64,000 nt of DNA from Amaurobius ferox (Eukaryota > Arthropoda > Arachnida > Araneae > Amaurobiidae): positions 69,936,754 through 70,000,753 of the forward strand of contig OX578139.1 in the NCBI GenBank assembly GCA_951213105.1. The letters run 5' to 3'. Under the pieces are notes generated by a model. That model saw nothing but the letters and a program-made list of their open reading frames with translations. It searched no databases and had not been told where the DNA came from. The position numbers and the translations under genes are program-made. Below, one piece after another: positions 38,301 through 44,575 of this stretch (its first letter is position 1; each line of letters begins with the position of its first letter).

Positions 38301-40051
38301 TAAAAGAACAATTTGTGTGAGTATTTCTAACATTAGAACATTACAAGATTAGCACCTTGTTACACATTATTGCAATTGTAATTGCATCATGATTAGTTTT
38401 GTATCGTATATACAGGGTGTCCCAAAATGATTGAAACGCGTTTTAATTCTTTACCTGTTGGAGATAATTGGGCAATGAAAATTGCAAAAATCTTGAAAAT
38501 AAGGTAGGAAATAAGACTATGTTAATGAAATAGTCCTCCCATTCATTTTCAAAAAATTACACTTTTTATTTTCCCTGCAATACATGGTAATGTATAGGGA
38601 AAGTATTGGAATCATGCAGAAAATGACAACTCGAGTTTTCGACGGATCTACACGTTTCGAAACCTCTAGAATACAAAAAAACTATTTTTAGCGTGACGTC
38701 TGCGTGTGTGTCTGTGTGTCTGTTCGTGCAATATATGTATCCACTCTAACTCAAAAACTAATGGACCGAATTGCATAAAATTTGGTAGGTAAGTCACTTG
38801 AGTATGACCCTGGTGCTGATTATTTTTTGGTACGATTCGTTAAAACAGAACCCGTCTGTTTTTGCGAAATGGCCCGTAAAAATTTCAGTTATCCACTCTA
38901 GCTAAAATACTAATTGACCAAATTTCACAAAATGCTGTAGATAAGTTACTTGTGGGTTACTCTGGTGCTGATTAGATTTTGGTATTATTCGGAAAAAAAC
39001 AGCCTGCCTCTGTTTACGAAATGGCCCTGAAAAATCGCCAAAAGCTAAAAAAATCTACGTATGTTCAAATATATCAATTAAATGCTTGTTTTATACGTAA
39101 TTTTTGATGAGGAAAAGAATAAGAACAACTCCAGTACTCTAGGATTAACCGTTCTCGAGACATTTGAGATTTTCGCATTTAGTTATGCCGATTTTGGAAA
39201 AATGTCTAATTAACAAATAAAGTCAGAAATTGAATTAAAAATGCAAATTCAGTATTATTTTGTGCAATTAAACTCAATTTAATGAATTATTAAAGAAATA
39301 AAGAAAAATTGAATTTGAGTCTGCAGAGAAAGTCATATGCTGCCCACATCAGATTTTTAAATTTTTATACGACCCCCTTAGACAAATTGGGTCAATCAGA
39401 AAATTTTTATTTTTAATGCAACAAGATTAAAACTTATTTCCAATAACTCATCTCCAACAGGTAAAGAATTAAATCGCGTTTCAATCTTTTTGGGACACCC
39501 TGTACATTCATATTCGATTTTTTAGTTTGTACTTATGTGTTATGATGCTATGTATCACCTCAAAAATGCATTCAAGTATATTGGATTCTTGTTGAAAAAC
39601 CAGTGTTTCTGTGCATGTAAACAATAATTTTGAACACCAGTTAATATCAAATAAAAGCAAAACATAAATTGACAATGAATTGTTTCAATTCATTTTTTAT
39701 TTTTCCTGTGCATGTAAACAATAATTTTGGACACCAGTTAATATCAAATAAAAGTAAAACATAAATTGACAATGAATTGTTTCAATTCATTTTCTATATT
39801 TCCTGTGTATGTAAACAATAATTTTGGACACCAGTTAATATCAAATAAAAGCAAAACATAAATTGACAATGAATTGTTTCAATCCATTTTTTATTTTTCC
39901 TGTGCATGTAAACAATAATTTTGGACACCAGTTAATATCAAATAAATGCAAAATATAAATTGACAATGAATTGTTTCAATTCATTTTTTATTTTTTTCAG
40001 AAGCCAATATTTGCATTTGCTAAATGCGTCAGAAAAATAGCTATGACTTAA
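13539..40051 (+). CDS. Gene B: secreted ten-cysteine MIT/prokineticin-like peptide
   Basis: Four exons are proposed: 13539-13604 (signal), 23455-23557 (CysA), 24170-24276 (CysB) and 40001-40048 plus stop 40049-40051, together 108 codons. Intron phases are 0, 1 and 0, as in gene C. Ten cysteines follow C-x5-C-x4-CC-x10-C-x9-C-x17-C-P-C-x5-C-x14-C. Known: the spacing fits the prokineticin / MIT-like fold. Inferred: a secreted venom peptide or cytokine. Two N-glycosylation sequons (N-A-T and N-S-S) sit in the CysB exon and are absent from genes A and C. The introns are 9,850, 612 and 15,724 bp and are full of transposons. The long first and last introns are the weak point of the model: the outer exons are joined to the core by phase, position and family pattern, not by a transcript. 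Confidence 0.75.
13605..14440 (+). repeat. Gene B intron 1: decayed family II fragments
   Basis: Family II motifs (ATTTCGCCAAGTTAATCGCC, TCTCGAGAACGG-like block) and an ACAC/GAGA microsatellite at 14358-14390, all strongly decayed. Confidence 0.45.
14455..15410. repeat. Tandem repeat, unit about 395 bp
   Basis: The block GACTTGTTGG..ATATGAGCG..ACACTC, followed by GTGGTATCTCAAA, occurs at about 14458, 14852 and 15247, giving about two and a half direct units in gene B intron 1. Each unit also has two related half-modules around CATAAT..TTC/TTT..ATATA. Confidence 0.75.
15420..16150. repeat. Dispersed repeat shared with 52790-53090
   Basis: A stretch around 15590-15790 (AGGACAATGAT, TTCTTATAAA.AGAGC, CAGTT..AATTAT, ATTGTTGA.TTTTATA) recurs in diverged form at about 52790-53035. 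The rest is family II debris near 16020-16100. Confidence 0.5.
16160..16625. repeat. TG-rich minisatellite
   Basis: Units like GTGTGTATGGTTGTGTATGT of variable length, about 20 of them. Because no unit contains a stop codon, long frames (up to 182 codons) open on both strands; they are artefacts. Confidence 0.9.
16985..18380. repeat. TTTCATATTA-rich low-complexity field
   Basis: Short repeats of CATATTATTT flank the family II insertion (16985-17049 and 18003-18370). Longer units containing TGTGCAAAATGATTTTCTTTC repeat at about 18105 and 18360. Confidence 0.65.
17050..18002 (-). mobile_element. Family II element, complete (about 950 bp)
   Basis: On the plus strand it reads hairpin (ACTTTCCTTATATAC...AAGGAAAGT), GACGGGGTCGAAAATTC, a TG repeat at 17178-17222, the GCCAAGTTGGCG block, and ends GAAAGTCATGTGTTGCCCAC. 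It is inserted in a field of TTTCATATT repeats that continues on both sides. Confidence 0.7.
18381..19864. other. Gene B intron 1, with a thrice-repeated 16-mer
   Basis: No gene found. GACAGGTGAATGACAA occurs identically at 19073-19088, 19225-19240 and 19417-19432 in otherwise unlike sequence. The 80-codon frame at 18763 is hydrophobic by base composition and unsupported. Confidence 0.5.
19867..20450. repeat. Foldback (long inverted repeat) element
   Basis: The left arm (about 19867-20085) and the right arm (about 20225-20450, reversed) pair through CTGCTTTTATTATATC, ATCAATCGAAAAACATG and AGCAGTGTTT. The loop is about 140 bases. The arms are diverged but collinear. The CAGTGTTT motif resembles a hAT terminus but lies inside the arms. 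Confidence 0.6.
20451..21120. other. Unassigned, gene B intron 1
   Basis: No gene or family recognised; a short G/C tract (GGAGGGAGGGAGGG, CCCCCGGGGG) lies at 20751-20778. Confidence 0.35.
21135..23310 (-). mobile_element. Family III element with internal 255-bp tandem expansion
   Basis: It starts at the hairpin (AACACTTTACGATATAGTTG...AAAGTGTT) and ends at about 23310 in the family III start. The internal block containing CTTTATCAAAATGAAAATTTA repeats at 21235, 21491, 21746, 22001 and 22321, a 255-bp period with a longer last unit that keeps the CTGT microsatellite. A SINE tail is inserted at 22778-22853. Confidence 0.7.
22778..22853 (-). repeat. SINE 3' tail fragment
   Basis: On the minus strand it reads CCCGGCCGTCCAAACAG through GGTCGGACGGTCTGGGTCTC to a CAACAACAACAAC end, the tail of the tRNA-headed SINE without head or body. 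This is a 5'-truncated insertion. Confidence 0.75.
23455..23557 (+). CDS. Gene B CysA exon
   Basis: A long T-tract and CAACAG acceptor precede 23455; the donor is GTACGA. It encodes 34 residues and leaves one base of the next codon. The pattern is A-A-R-A-C-N-N-N-D-G-C-Q-M-E-E-C-C, ten residues, then F-C-A-K-R-V-E-E. The asparagine-rich first loop differs from genes A and C, while cysteine positions and phase are kept. Confidence 0.85.
23558..24169. other. Gene B intron 2
   Basis: 612 bases between CysA and CysB; no repeat family recognised. Confidence 0.5.
24170..24276 (+). CDS. Gene B CysB exon
   Basis: The acceptor is TTGTTACAG and the donor GTAAGC. Two bases complete a glycine codon from the previous exon. 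Features in order: G-K-V-C-W-N-G-H-H, N-A-T (sequon), a charged loop, V-I-C-P-C-M-T-E-F-E-C, then K-Y-R-N-S-S (second sequon). The intron before it is only 612 bp, so the CysA-CysB link is secure. Confidence 0.85.
24473..25271 (-). mobile_element. Family I element, complete (about 800 bp)
   Basis: Plus-strand order: hairpin (ACTTTCCCAGCAATACATGG...GGGAAAGT), CGCAACTCGAGTTTTCGACG, a TGTG/CTGT repeat (24609-24690), and the end GAAAGTCATGTGCTGCCCAC. It sits in gene B intron 3 about 200 bases after the CysB exon. Confidence 0.7.
25508..26397 (-). mobile_element. Family I element lacking its start
   Basis: The hairpin end and body are present, with the block AATTGACC.AATTTCACAAAATTTG duplicated near 25850 and 26020. 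It stops before the GAAAGTCATGTGCTG terminus, where a family III sequence takes over. Confidence 0.6.
26398..27050 (+). repeat. Family III 5' part, rearranged
   Basis: It starts at CAAGAAAGATCAATAATACT and repeats the CACAATACTA..AATTTATTAT block several times before the next family III start at 27054. Confidence 0.55.
27054..28889 (+). mobile_element. Composite family III element (about 1.8 kb)
   Basis: It runs from GATCAATCATGCATAAGCAT to the hairpin GTTGTAAAGTGTTAAAAA, with the family I-related middle (27520-28160), a TGTG repeat and a GACA run (28815-28838). It is collinear with 32801-34591 and with the reverse of 2206-4288. Confidence 0.7.
28890..29926 (-). mobile_element. Family I element with partial internal duplication
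   Basis: A short family I terminus (28890-28932) is followed directly by a full hairpin end at 28938. The element's microsatellite and GTATCCACTCTAACTAAAAA block occur twice (about 29060-29280 and 29295-29520). It ends in TGTCATGTGCTGCCC. The two elements lie head to tail. Confidence 0.65.
30011..30480 (+). repeat. Two tandem tRNA-like SINE heads
   Basis: GCAATTCCGTCCCA starts two tRNA-like segments 369 bases apart (about 30017 and 30386). Each has an A-box-like GATAGAACG/GGTAGAGCG and a B-box-like GGTTAAGTTCCC/TTACTCGATTCC, closing with CGGTTGGGACGG or TGGTTGGG. They look like one SINE and the start of a second. A real tRNA gene is unlikely because the arms pair poorly. Confidence 0.55.
30562..31490 (-). 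mobile_element. Family II element, complete (about 930 bp)
   Basis: The hairpin end (ACTTTCCTTATATAC...GAGGAAAGT), GACGGGGTCGAAAATT, a TG repeat, the GGCGAGATTTTGGCGACG block and the terminus GAAAGTCATGTGTTGCCCAC are all present and collinear with 17050-18002. Confidence 0.7.
31655..32263. repeat. Minisatellite, 43-bp unit, about 14 copies
   Basis: Unit core: ATTACTATCAACATTGAAAT followed by ATGTACTGTTACAAAATTTAG. Copies are nearly identical, with single-base changes only, so the array is young or homogenised. It lies in gene B intron 3. Confidence 0.95.
32264..32800. other. Unassigned, gene B intron 3
   Basis: Three short TTTAAAAATTAGT-type repeats near 32296-32350; no gene found. Confidence 0.4.
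32801..34591 (+). mobile_element. Composite family III element, second plus-strand copy
   Basis: Very similar to 27054-28889 along its length, including the inner family I-like segment and the GACA run (34517-34538), and ending in the same hairpin GTTGTAAAGTGTTAAAAA. Confidence 0.7.
34592..37372 (+). mobile_element. Composite element interrupted by a reverse family III copy
   Basis: Left part 34592-35599 and right part 36929-37372 are collinear with 32801-34591. Between them lies a minus-strand family III element. The left part ends in TTATTATATAATATATCTCT and the right resumes CTGGAGGATATCCC, which are neighbouring positions in uninterrupted copies. A further family I terminus is embedded near 35215-35250. 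Confidence 0.6.
35600..36928 (-). mobile_element. Family III element, short form (about 1.33 kb), nested
   Basis: Read on plus it begins TTTTAACACTTTACAACAAA (hairpin) with a short CTGT run and ends ATGATTGATCTTTCTTTTT. It lacks the family I-like middle of the composite copies, so it may represent the basic family III element. Confidence 0.65.
37521..38303. mobile_element. TTAA-flanked foldback element, copy 1 (783 bp)
   Basis: TTAA-GGGTGAGCGTCAGTAAAT at the left is mirrored by ATTTACTGACGCTCACCC-TTAA at the right. The inverted arms extend about 340 bases each, through TATCCGCGCTTTGTTAACTT and GGTGCTGCCATCTGTTGT. There is no coding capacity. TTAA targets are typical of piggyBac-class elements, but the terminal bases do not match the usual piggyBac ends, so the class is open. 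Confidence 0.75.
38411..39504. mobile_element. TA-flanked MITE split by a family I insertion
   Basis: The termini TA-CAGGGTGTCCCAAAA and TTTTTGGGACACCCTG-TA are inverted repeats of about 55 bases (through CGTTTTAATTCTTTACCTGT). The TA flanks suggest a Tc1/mariner-type MITE. About 790 bases of its 1.09 kb are a family I element. Confidence 0.75.
38566..39352 (-). mobile_element. Family I element inside the TA-MITE
   Basis: Hairpin (TTTCCCTGCAATACATGG...GGGAAAGT), TCGAGTTTTCGACGGATC, TGTG/CTGT repeat (38702-38725), terminus GAAAGTCATATGCTGCCCAC. It is collinear with 24473-25271 and younger than the MITE it interrupts. Confidence 0.7.
39605..40000. repeat. Tandem repeat, 97-bp unit, four copies
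   Basis: The block GTGCATGTAAACAATAATTT starts at 39611, 39708, 39805 and 39902. The last unit ends in the T-tract and CAG that serve as acceptor for the gene B C-terminal exon. Confidence 0.9.
40001..40051 (+). CDS. Gene B C-terminal exon
   Basis: A T-rich acceptor (TTTTTTTCAG, 39991-40000) is followed in the required phase 0 by 16 codons, K-P-I-F-A-F-A-K-C-V-R-K-I-A-M-T, and TAA. The cysteine falls 14 residues after the previous one, against 13 in gene A and 12 in gene C. An AATAAA follows about 60 bases downstream. The polypyrimidine tract is the end of a 97-bp tandem array, and the exon lies 15.7 kb from CysB, so transcript support is missing. Confidence 0.65.
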   Translation, partial: KPIFAFAKCVRKIAMT

Positions 40052-40109
40052 AGGAAATGGAAGAACTTGTGGAAGAAAAGAATCAGCATTGTAGAGAATA
40101 GTGTCGAAA

Positions 40110-40115
40110 AATAAA
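40110..40115 (+). promoter_or_regulatory. Poly(A) signal of gene B
   Basis: AATAAA lies 59 bases after the proposed gene B stop codon, in sequence outside the recognised repeats. It supports 40001-40051 as a terminal exon. Confidence 0.55.
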
Positions 40116-40368
40116 ACATTTATGCAAGAAGGAGTACTCAAAATTTCATCGAAATTTCAGTTTTCTTATATATACAATTTCTAATTGCTCCTTTATTTTG
40201 AATTTGTTATGCATTCAAACTTGTATAAACAGTGTTCCTTTGAAAACGTTCTTAAGCACCCAATAACTTTGCAAGGAAATTCTCATGAAAGCACACGTTG
40301 GGTCTATTTATAGTGAAGTGATTATGTCCGATCCAATAAAAATGACTGCTGTACCCCTAGCAAGGAAT

Positions 40369-41148
40369 TTAAGGGTGAGCGTCAGTAAATTTTCTGCCCT
40401 ATCCGCGCTTTGTTAACTTTCGCGGCACACATATTTCGCCGAAATTCTGCTCAAACAGTTGCGAAATATTTTCTTATAGATAAAATGCTATGCTTAGATT
40501 ATATTAAAACTGAATTTAATACCCGATAAAACATAGAATATATGTTTTATTTTAATTTAAAATATTTTTGGTGCTGCCATCTGTTGTAATTTAATTCATA
40601 CCGACTATTTTTATTTTTTAATGAACATTTTTAAATGTCTATTCCTTCTAATACGCTATTAAATACAACAACAGATCATATATAATGCCATAATCACGGA
40701 AACGTAATTGAACTTGGACTTGAAGACAAAGGAACTTGAAAATAAAACTGCAGTCCTCAGTGATGTAAATTCAGATCCCTTATCAAATTTATAGAATGAT
40801 AAATTACCTTTCCGTGATTGTGGCATTATTATATATGATCTGTTGTTGTATTTAACACTGTATTAGAAGGAATAGATATTTAAAAATGTTCATTAAAAAA
40901 TAAAAATAGTCGGTATGAATTAAATTACGACAACAGATGGCAGCACCAAAAATATTTTAAATTAAAATAACAAATATATTCTATGTTTTATTGGGTATTA
41001 AATTTAGTTTTAATACAATCTAAGCATTGCATTTTATCTTTCAGAAAATATTTCGCAACTGTTTGAGCAGAATTTCGGCGAAATATGTGAGCCGCGAAAG
41101 TTAACAAAGCGCGGATAGGGCAGAAAATTTACTGACGCTCACCCTTAA
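40369..41148. mobile_element. TTAA-flanked foldback element, copy 2 (780 bp)
   Basis: Same termini, arms and size as 37521-38303, again bounded by TTAA on both sides. It lies about 320 bases after the gene B stop codon. Confidence 0.75.
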
Positions 41149-41567
41149 GTTAGAATAACGGGACTAGGCCTAACCTAGTTAGGATATGCAACAACGCAAG
41201 ATGAACCAATAAGCCATTCTTAAAGTTGTAGACCATTACCACAGTAAGACCTTAAATTGAATTAATTGATACTCTTGAAAACTCCTTAATAAATATTTTC
41301 CTTAATAAATATTGTACAAAAATATATATCTCACAAAGTTTAAAGAATGCAGCAAAGGAATTTGAGATACTACTTATTACAAAAAACAAATCTAAACATT
41401 TCCCTCTTATTTAAGAATTTTAAAAATTTCTTTTCACATGTAATCAGAGTAAGGATTATTCTCATTTTATCTGCATATAGACTCGAGTAAAAGATTAACC
41501 GAAAAAAAATCTGACGTTTTAATCATACGTTTTAATATCATACGATCAACATTGCTTCATTTGCATT
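41149..41567. other. Unassigned intergenic
   Basis: AT-rich; no gene or repeat recognised. Confidence 0.4.
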
Positions 41568-42530
41568 TTTAACACTTTCCGATATAGTTGTAAAGTGTTC
41601 AGGACTTTTTTCATTCTGTCTATCTGCTGTCCGTTCGCAAGATAGCTGTCGTAAAAATGACTTTACCAAAATGAAATTTTAGTATGTTGTTGAGACGGTC
41701 TGTGAAACGAACATATGGGAATGTAAAAGAATGATATCACCCAATTAGGTTTGGATTTAACCCGGGTTGAAAAAAATGAAATACATTGAACCCTATGAGA
41801 CCTAATTTTTCAAACGTTTTTTAAGGGGAGGTAAAATTCGCAAATTGTTTGGAAATTTTTCGGAAATATTCAAATTAGTCCATAAAATATATAAAAAAAT
41901 TTCAGCAAAATATATTCAGTAGCTTTTTTAATAGAAATTAAAATAATAATTGCACCCATATTAAATGAAGAGATCACATGACTCATTACAAAATAAAATA
42001 TGGCATTCATTTTTTTTTTCGCTTAGTGAAAATCGTGATTTTTAAAGAACGCTTATATTTATATTTAATGTTGCAATCGTCTTAAAACCTCTTTATTTTT
42101 CCATATTATCTGTGTATCAAACTTCAGTGTTTACACAATTACAATATATTTTATTTTAAATGATAACTAGACTTTGATTATTTGTATAACGAAGCCAAAT
42201 TTTAACGTATGCAGAATGTAAACAAATCAAGCGATATTAAAAAGTGTTTTATAAGAATTGCTGAATTTTTGCAAAATTATTTAGCTCTGGGATCTGGAAT
42301 ATAAGTGTTGTGAATGAAATATTAATTGATTATACATACAGAAGCAGACGATTTTGTAGCATTGCCTTTTTTTAATGAAGTTTGCAGTTTCGAAGTAAAA
42401 TAAATTATTATAGTACTATGATAATTTTATAAATATCACCTCTGAATGTATCGCATTTTAGAGATGTTTAAATAAAATTGCATTTCAGTTAGAATGCGTT
42501 TCATAATCAGTGCTTTATGTGTGAATAATA
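41568..42530 (-). mobile_element. Family III element, short form (about 0.96 kb)
   Basis: Hairpin AACACTTTCCGATATAGTTG..AAAGTGTT, a short CTGT run, the GAGACGGTCTGTG and ACCCGGGTTGAA blocks, ending near the family III start at 42530. It is more diverged than 35600-36928. Confidence 0.65.
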
Positions 42531-44256
42531 TTTATTGTTTAAGCTTAAAGGGGTCTGCTTGGCTAACTTCAATTAATTTATCTCCGGAGTTCCAACCACA
42601 GCAACGTTGAAAAAATGTGGGACATGGTCTGATTTTGTATTTTTTTCGTACATCAGTTGATTTGTTTGTTACATTATAAAACTCTGTTACAAAGTTTAGT
42701 GTGTTGTGATTAATCGTTTTTTGATAGTTAGCATCATCAGTTTTGATGTTAATATGATGTTAATTTGCCCTTAATATCAGAGGACTCAAACTTTCATAAT
42801 GTAACAATGCACATTTGATGATGTAATAATACGTATAGTTAAAAAAAAATTATATATCTAAAAGACTGTCAAATAGATATTTTTAAACATTACACCCACT
42901 GAAAGAAATTTTGCTATAAAATTATGTTGTCGTTTCGTTTAATGAGCCAAAAATTCTGTAAAAATTTGGATTGGGACATTTTTTTACATGGGAATTGGAG
43001 AAGAGGTCGTTCTTATGTGAAATCTTAAAAGATAAATTATAGAACGCAAGATATTTGATTTAAACATTCTTGTATTTTTGTACTGTGCTTATACACATAT
43101 ATACAATATATATAGTGTGTGTGTGTATGTATATAAATATTGTTGTTTTAGTTGTATATGTGTAAAGTTTTCAAAGATGGGTTTTTATGTACTGTTACCT
43201 GCATCTATTTTTGTACATTAGATTTTTGTGCTTTTGGAAATAAATGTATTTTTATCTTACTCTTTCAATTTTCTTATGTATAATATCTTTTAATACAGTA
43301 AAATTATTACACAGTTGTAAAGTTGTAGCACACAACTCTTTAAAAGAATAAATAAATTAATAATTAATAAATTCTTTAAAGCAGTCAAGCAAGTCTTCAA
43401 ACTCACATAATACAGCAAACAATAGCTATTCCATGGTTGAGAAGATCAGGGTTCAAATAAGAATACGGTTCCGTTAGTTTATAACCAGTGGATTATTTTC
43501 ATATGTGTAAGATTCATCCTTCTAGGTCACAGAAAGGCTTTCGGAGAGTTTGGAAAGACACAATCACGTTAGGTAATTATTATACAAATGGAATTTCTGT
43601 ATACATTAGTATAAGAAAGTAATAATTTAAATTAACAATTATAGGGCTAAATGGAAAGTATTTTCCACACAAGACGCAGTTGAATGAAAATACGTAGTTA
43701 TTTGAAAAGATAAACAATATTTCTATTTATTTTAAAACTGACAGCTGTATCGCAAAATTAATACAACTTGCACCTTCTCACTTCTTCTTAACACTTACCT
43801 TTCCTTGAGTCACGTTATATCAGACTTCGTGGCAGTTTACTTGCAAATGCTTTGCGACACTTGATACTTGAATACAGAAAACGAATAAAAATTATGCTTT
43901 ATTCGGCGTACTACAAAGTTGCGACCATAGACGCAATTCCGAACAAAATAGTGATGTCATAAGGTTAGTATGAAAGATGGACAAAACAGCAAATATGTGT
44001 TTCTATTCATGAACCAACTCCGCCGGTGGCCATGAATAGAAATGTGTTTTGTAATCTTCAGTGACGTCATGATTGAAAGTCCGTTGCTTTATTGTATTCT
44101 AATGTGTATCTATAATTTTATTCTGAGGCAAATTACCGAATTTTCACTATTTTCTGGAAATATACGAGAAAACATAATATGGATACTCAATCATCCTTTG
44201 AAGGATTAGTCCAAAGAAATGCATTGTAAAAACCGAGGACATTAGGTTTGCGTTCT
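42531..44256. other. Upstream region of gene C
   Basis: No gene recognised. There is an AATAAA at about 43239 after a TG-rich stretch, which could be a 3' end of an unrecognised transcript. A 13-bp inverted repeat (TTTCTATTCATG / CATGAATAGAAA) lies near 43999-44043. Confidence 0.4.
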
Positions 44257-44265
44257 TATATAAAA
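44257..44265 (+). promoter_or_regulatory. TATA box of gene C
   Basis: TATATAAAA lies 75 to 83 bases upstream of the gene C start codon. This places transcription start near 44285-44290 and gives a short 5' leader of about 50 bases. The ATG context (ACCAAAATGG, with A at -3 and G at +4) is favourable. No comparable TATA box is clear before gene B. Confidence 0.6.
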
Positions 44266-44339
44266 AGAATAAAATAGATCCAATTTGCAGATAACAAGGA
44301 AAGTGTAGAGTATAAACACTACTTTTCTTAGAGACCAAA

Positions 44340-44399
44340 ATGGTGTCTTCAAAAATTATTGCATTTTTTGCAGCAACGCTGTGCGTTGTAGGACTTGTG
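44340..44399 (+). CDS. Gene C signal-peptide exon
   Basis: Twenty codons start M-V-S-S-K, then a hydrophobic core (I-I-A-F-F-A-A) and end C-V-V-G-L-V, directly followed by GTAAGT in phase 0. A TATA box lies 75 bases upstream and the start context is good. This is a textbook secretory first exon and the model for recognising the equivalent exon of gene B. Confidence 0.8.
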
Positions 44400-44540
44400 G
44401 TAAGTGTTTAAGCTTTTATTATTTTTTATTTCTATAATTGTATAAAGTATTAATTTTAGGAAAACTTTCAAAATCAAGATTTGGATAGATTAACACTTTT
44501 TAAAACCTTCGAACCAATTTCGAACTCCTTTTTGTCCATT

Positions 44541-44575
<35 letters not shown>

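Noticed and set aside
37521..38303. CRISPR-like or regulatory palindrome
   Set aside because: The long inverted arms, TTAA flanks and second copy show a transposable foldback element.
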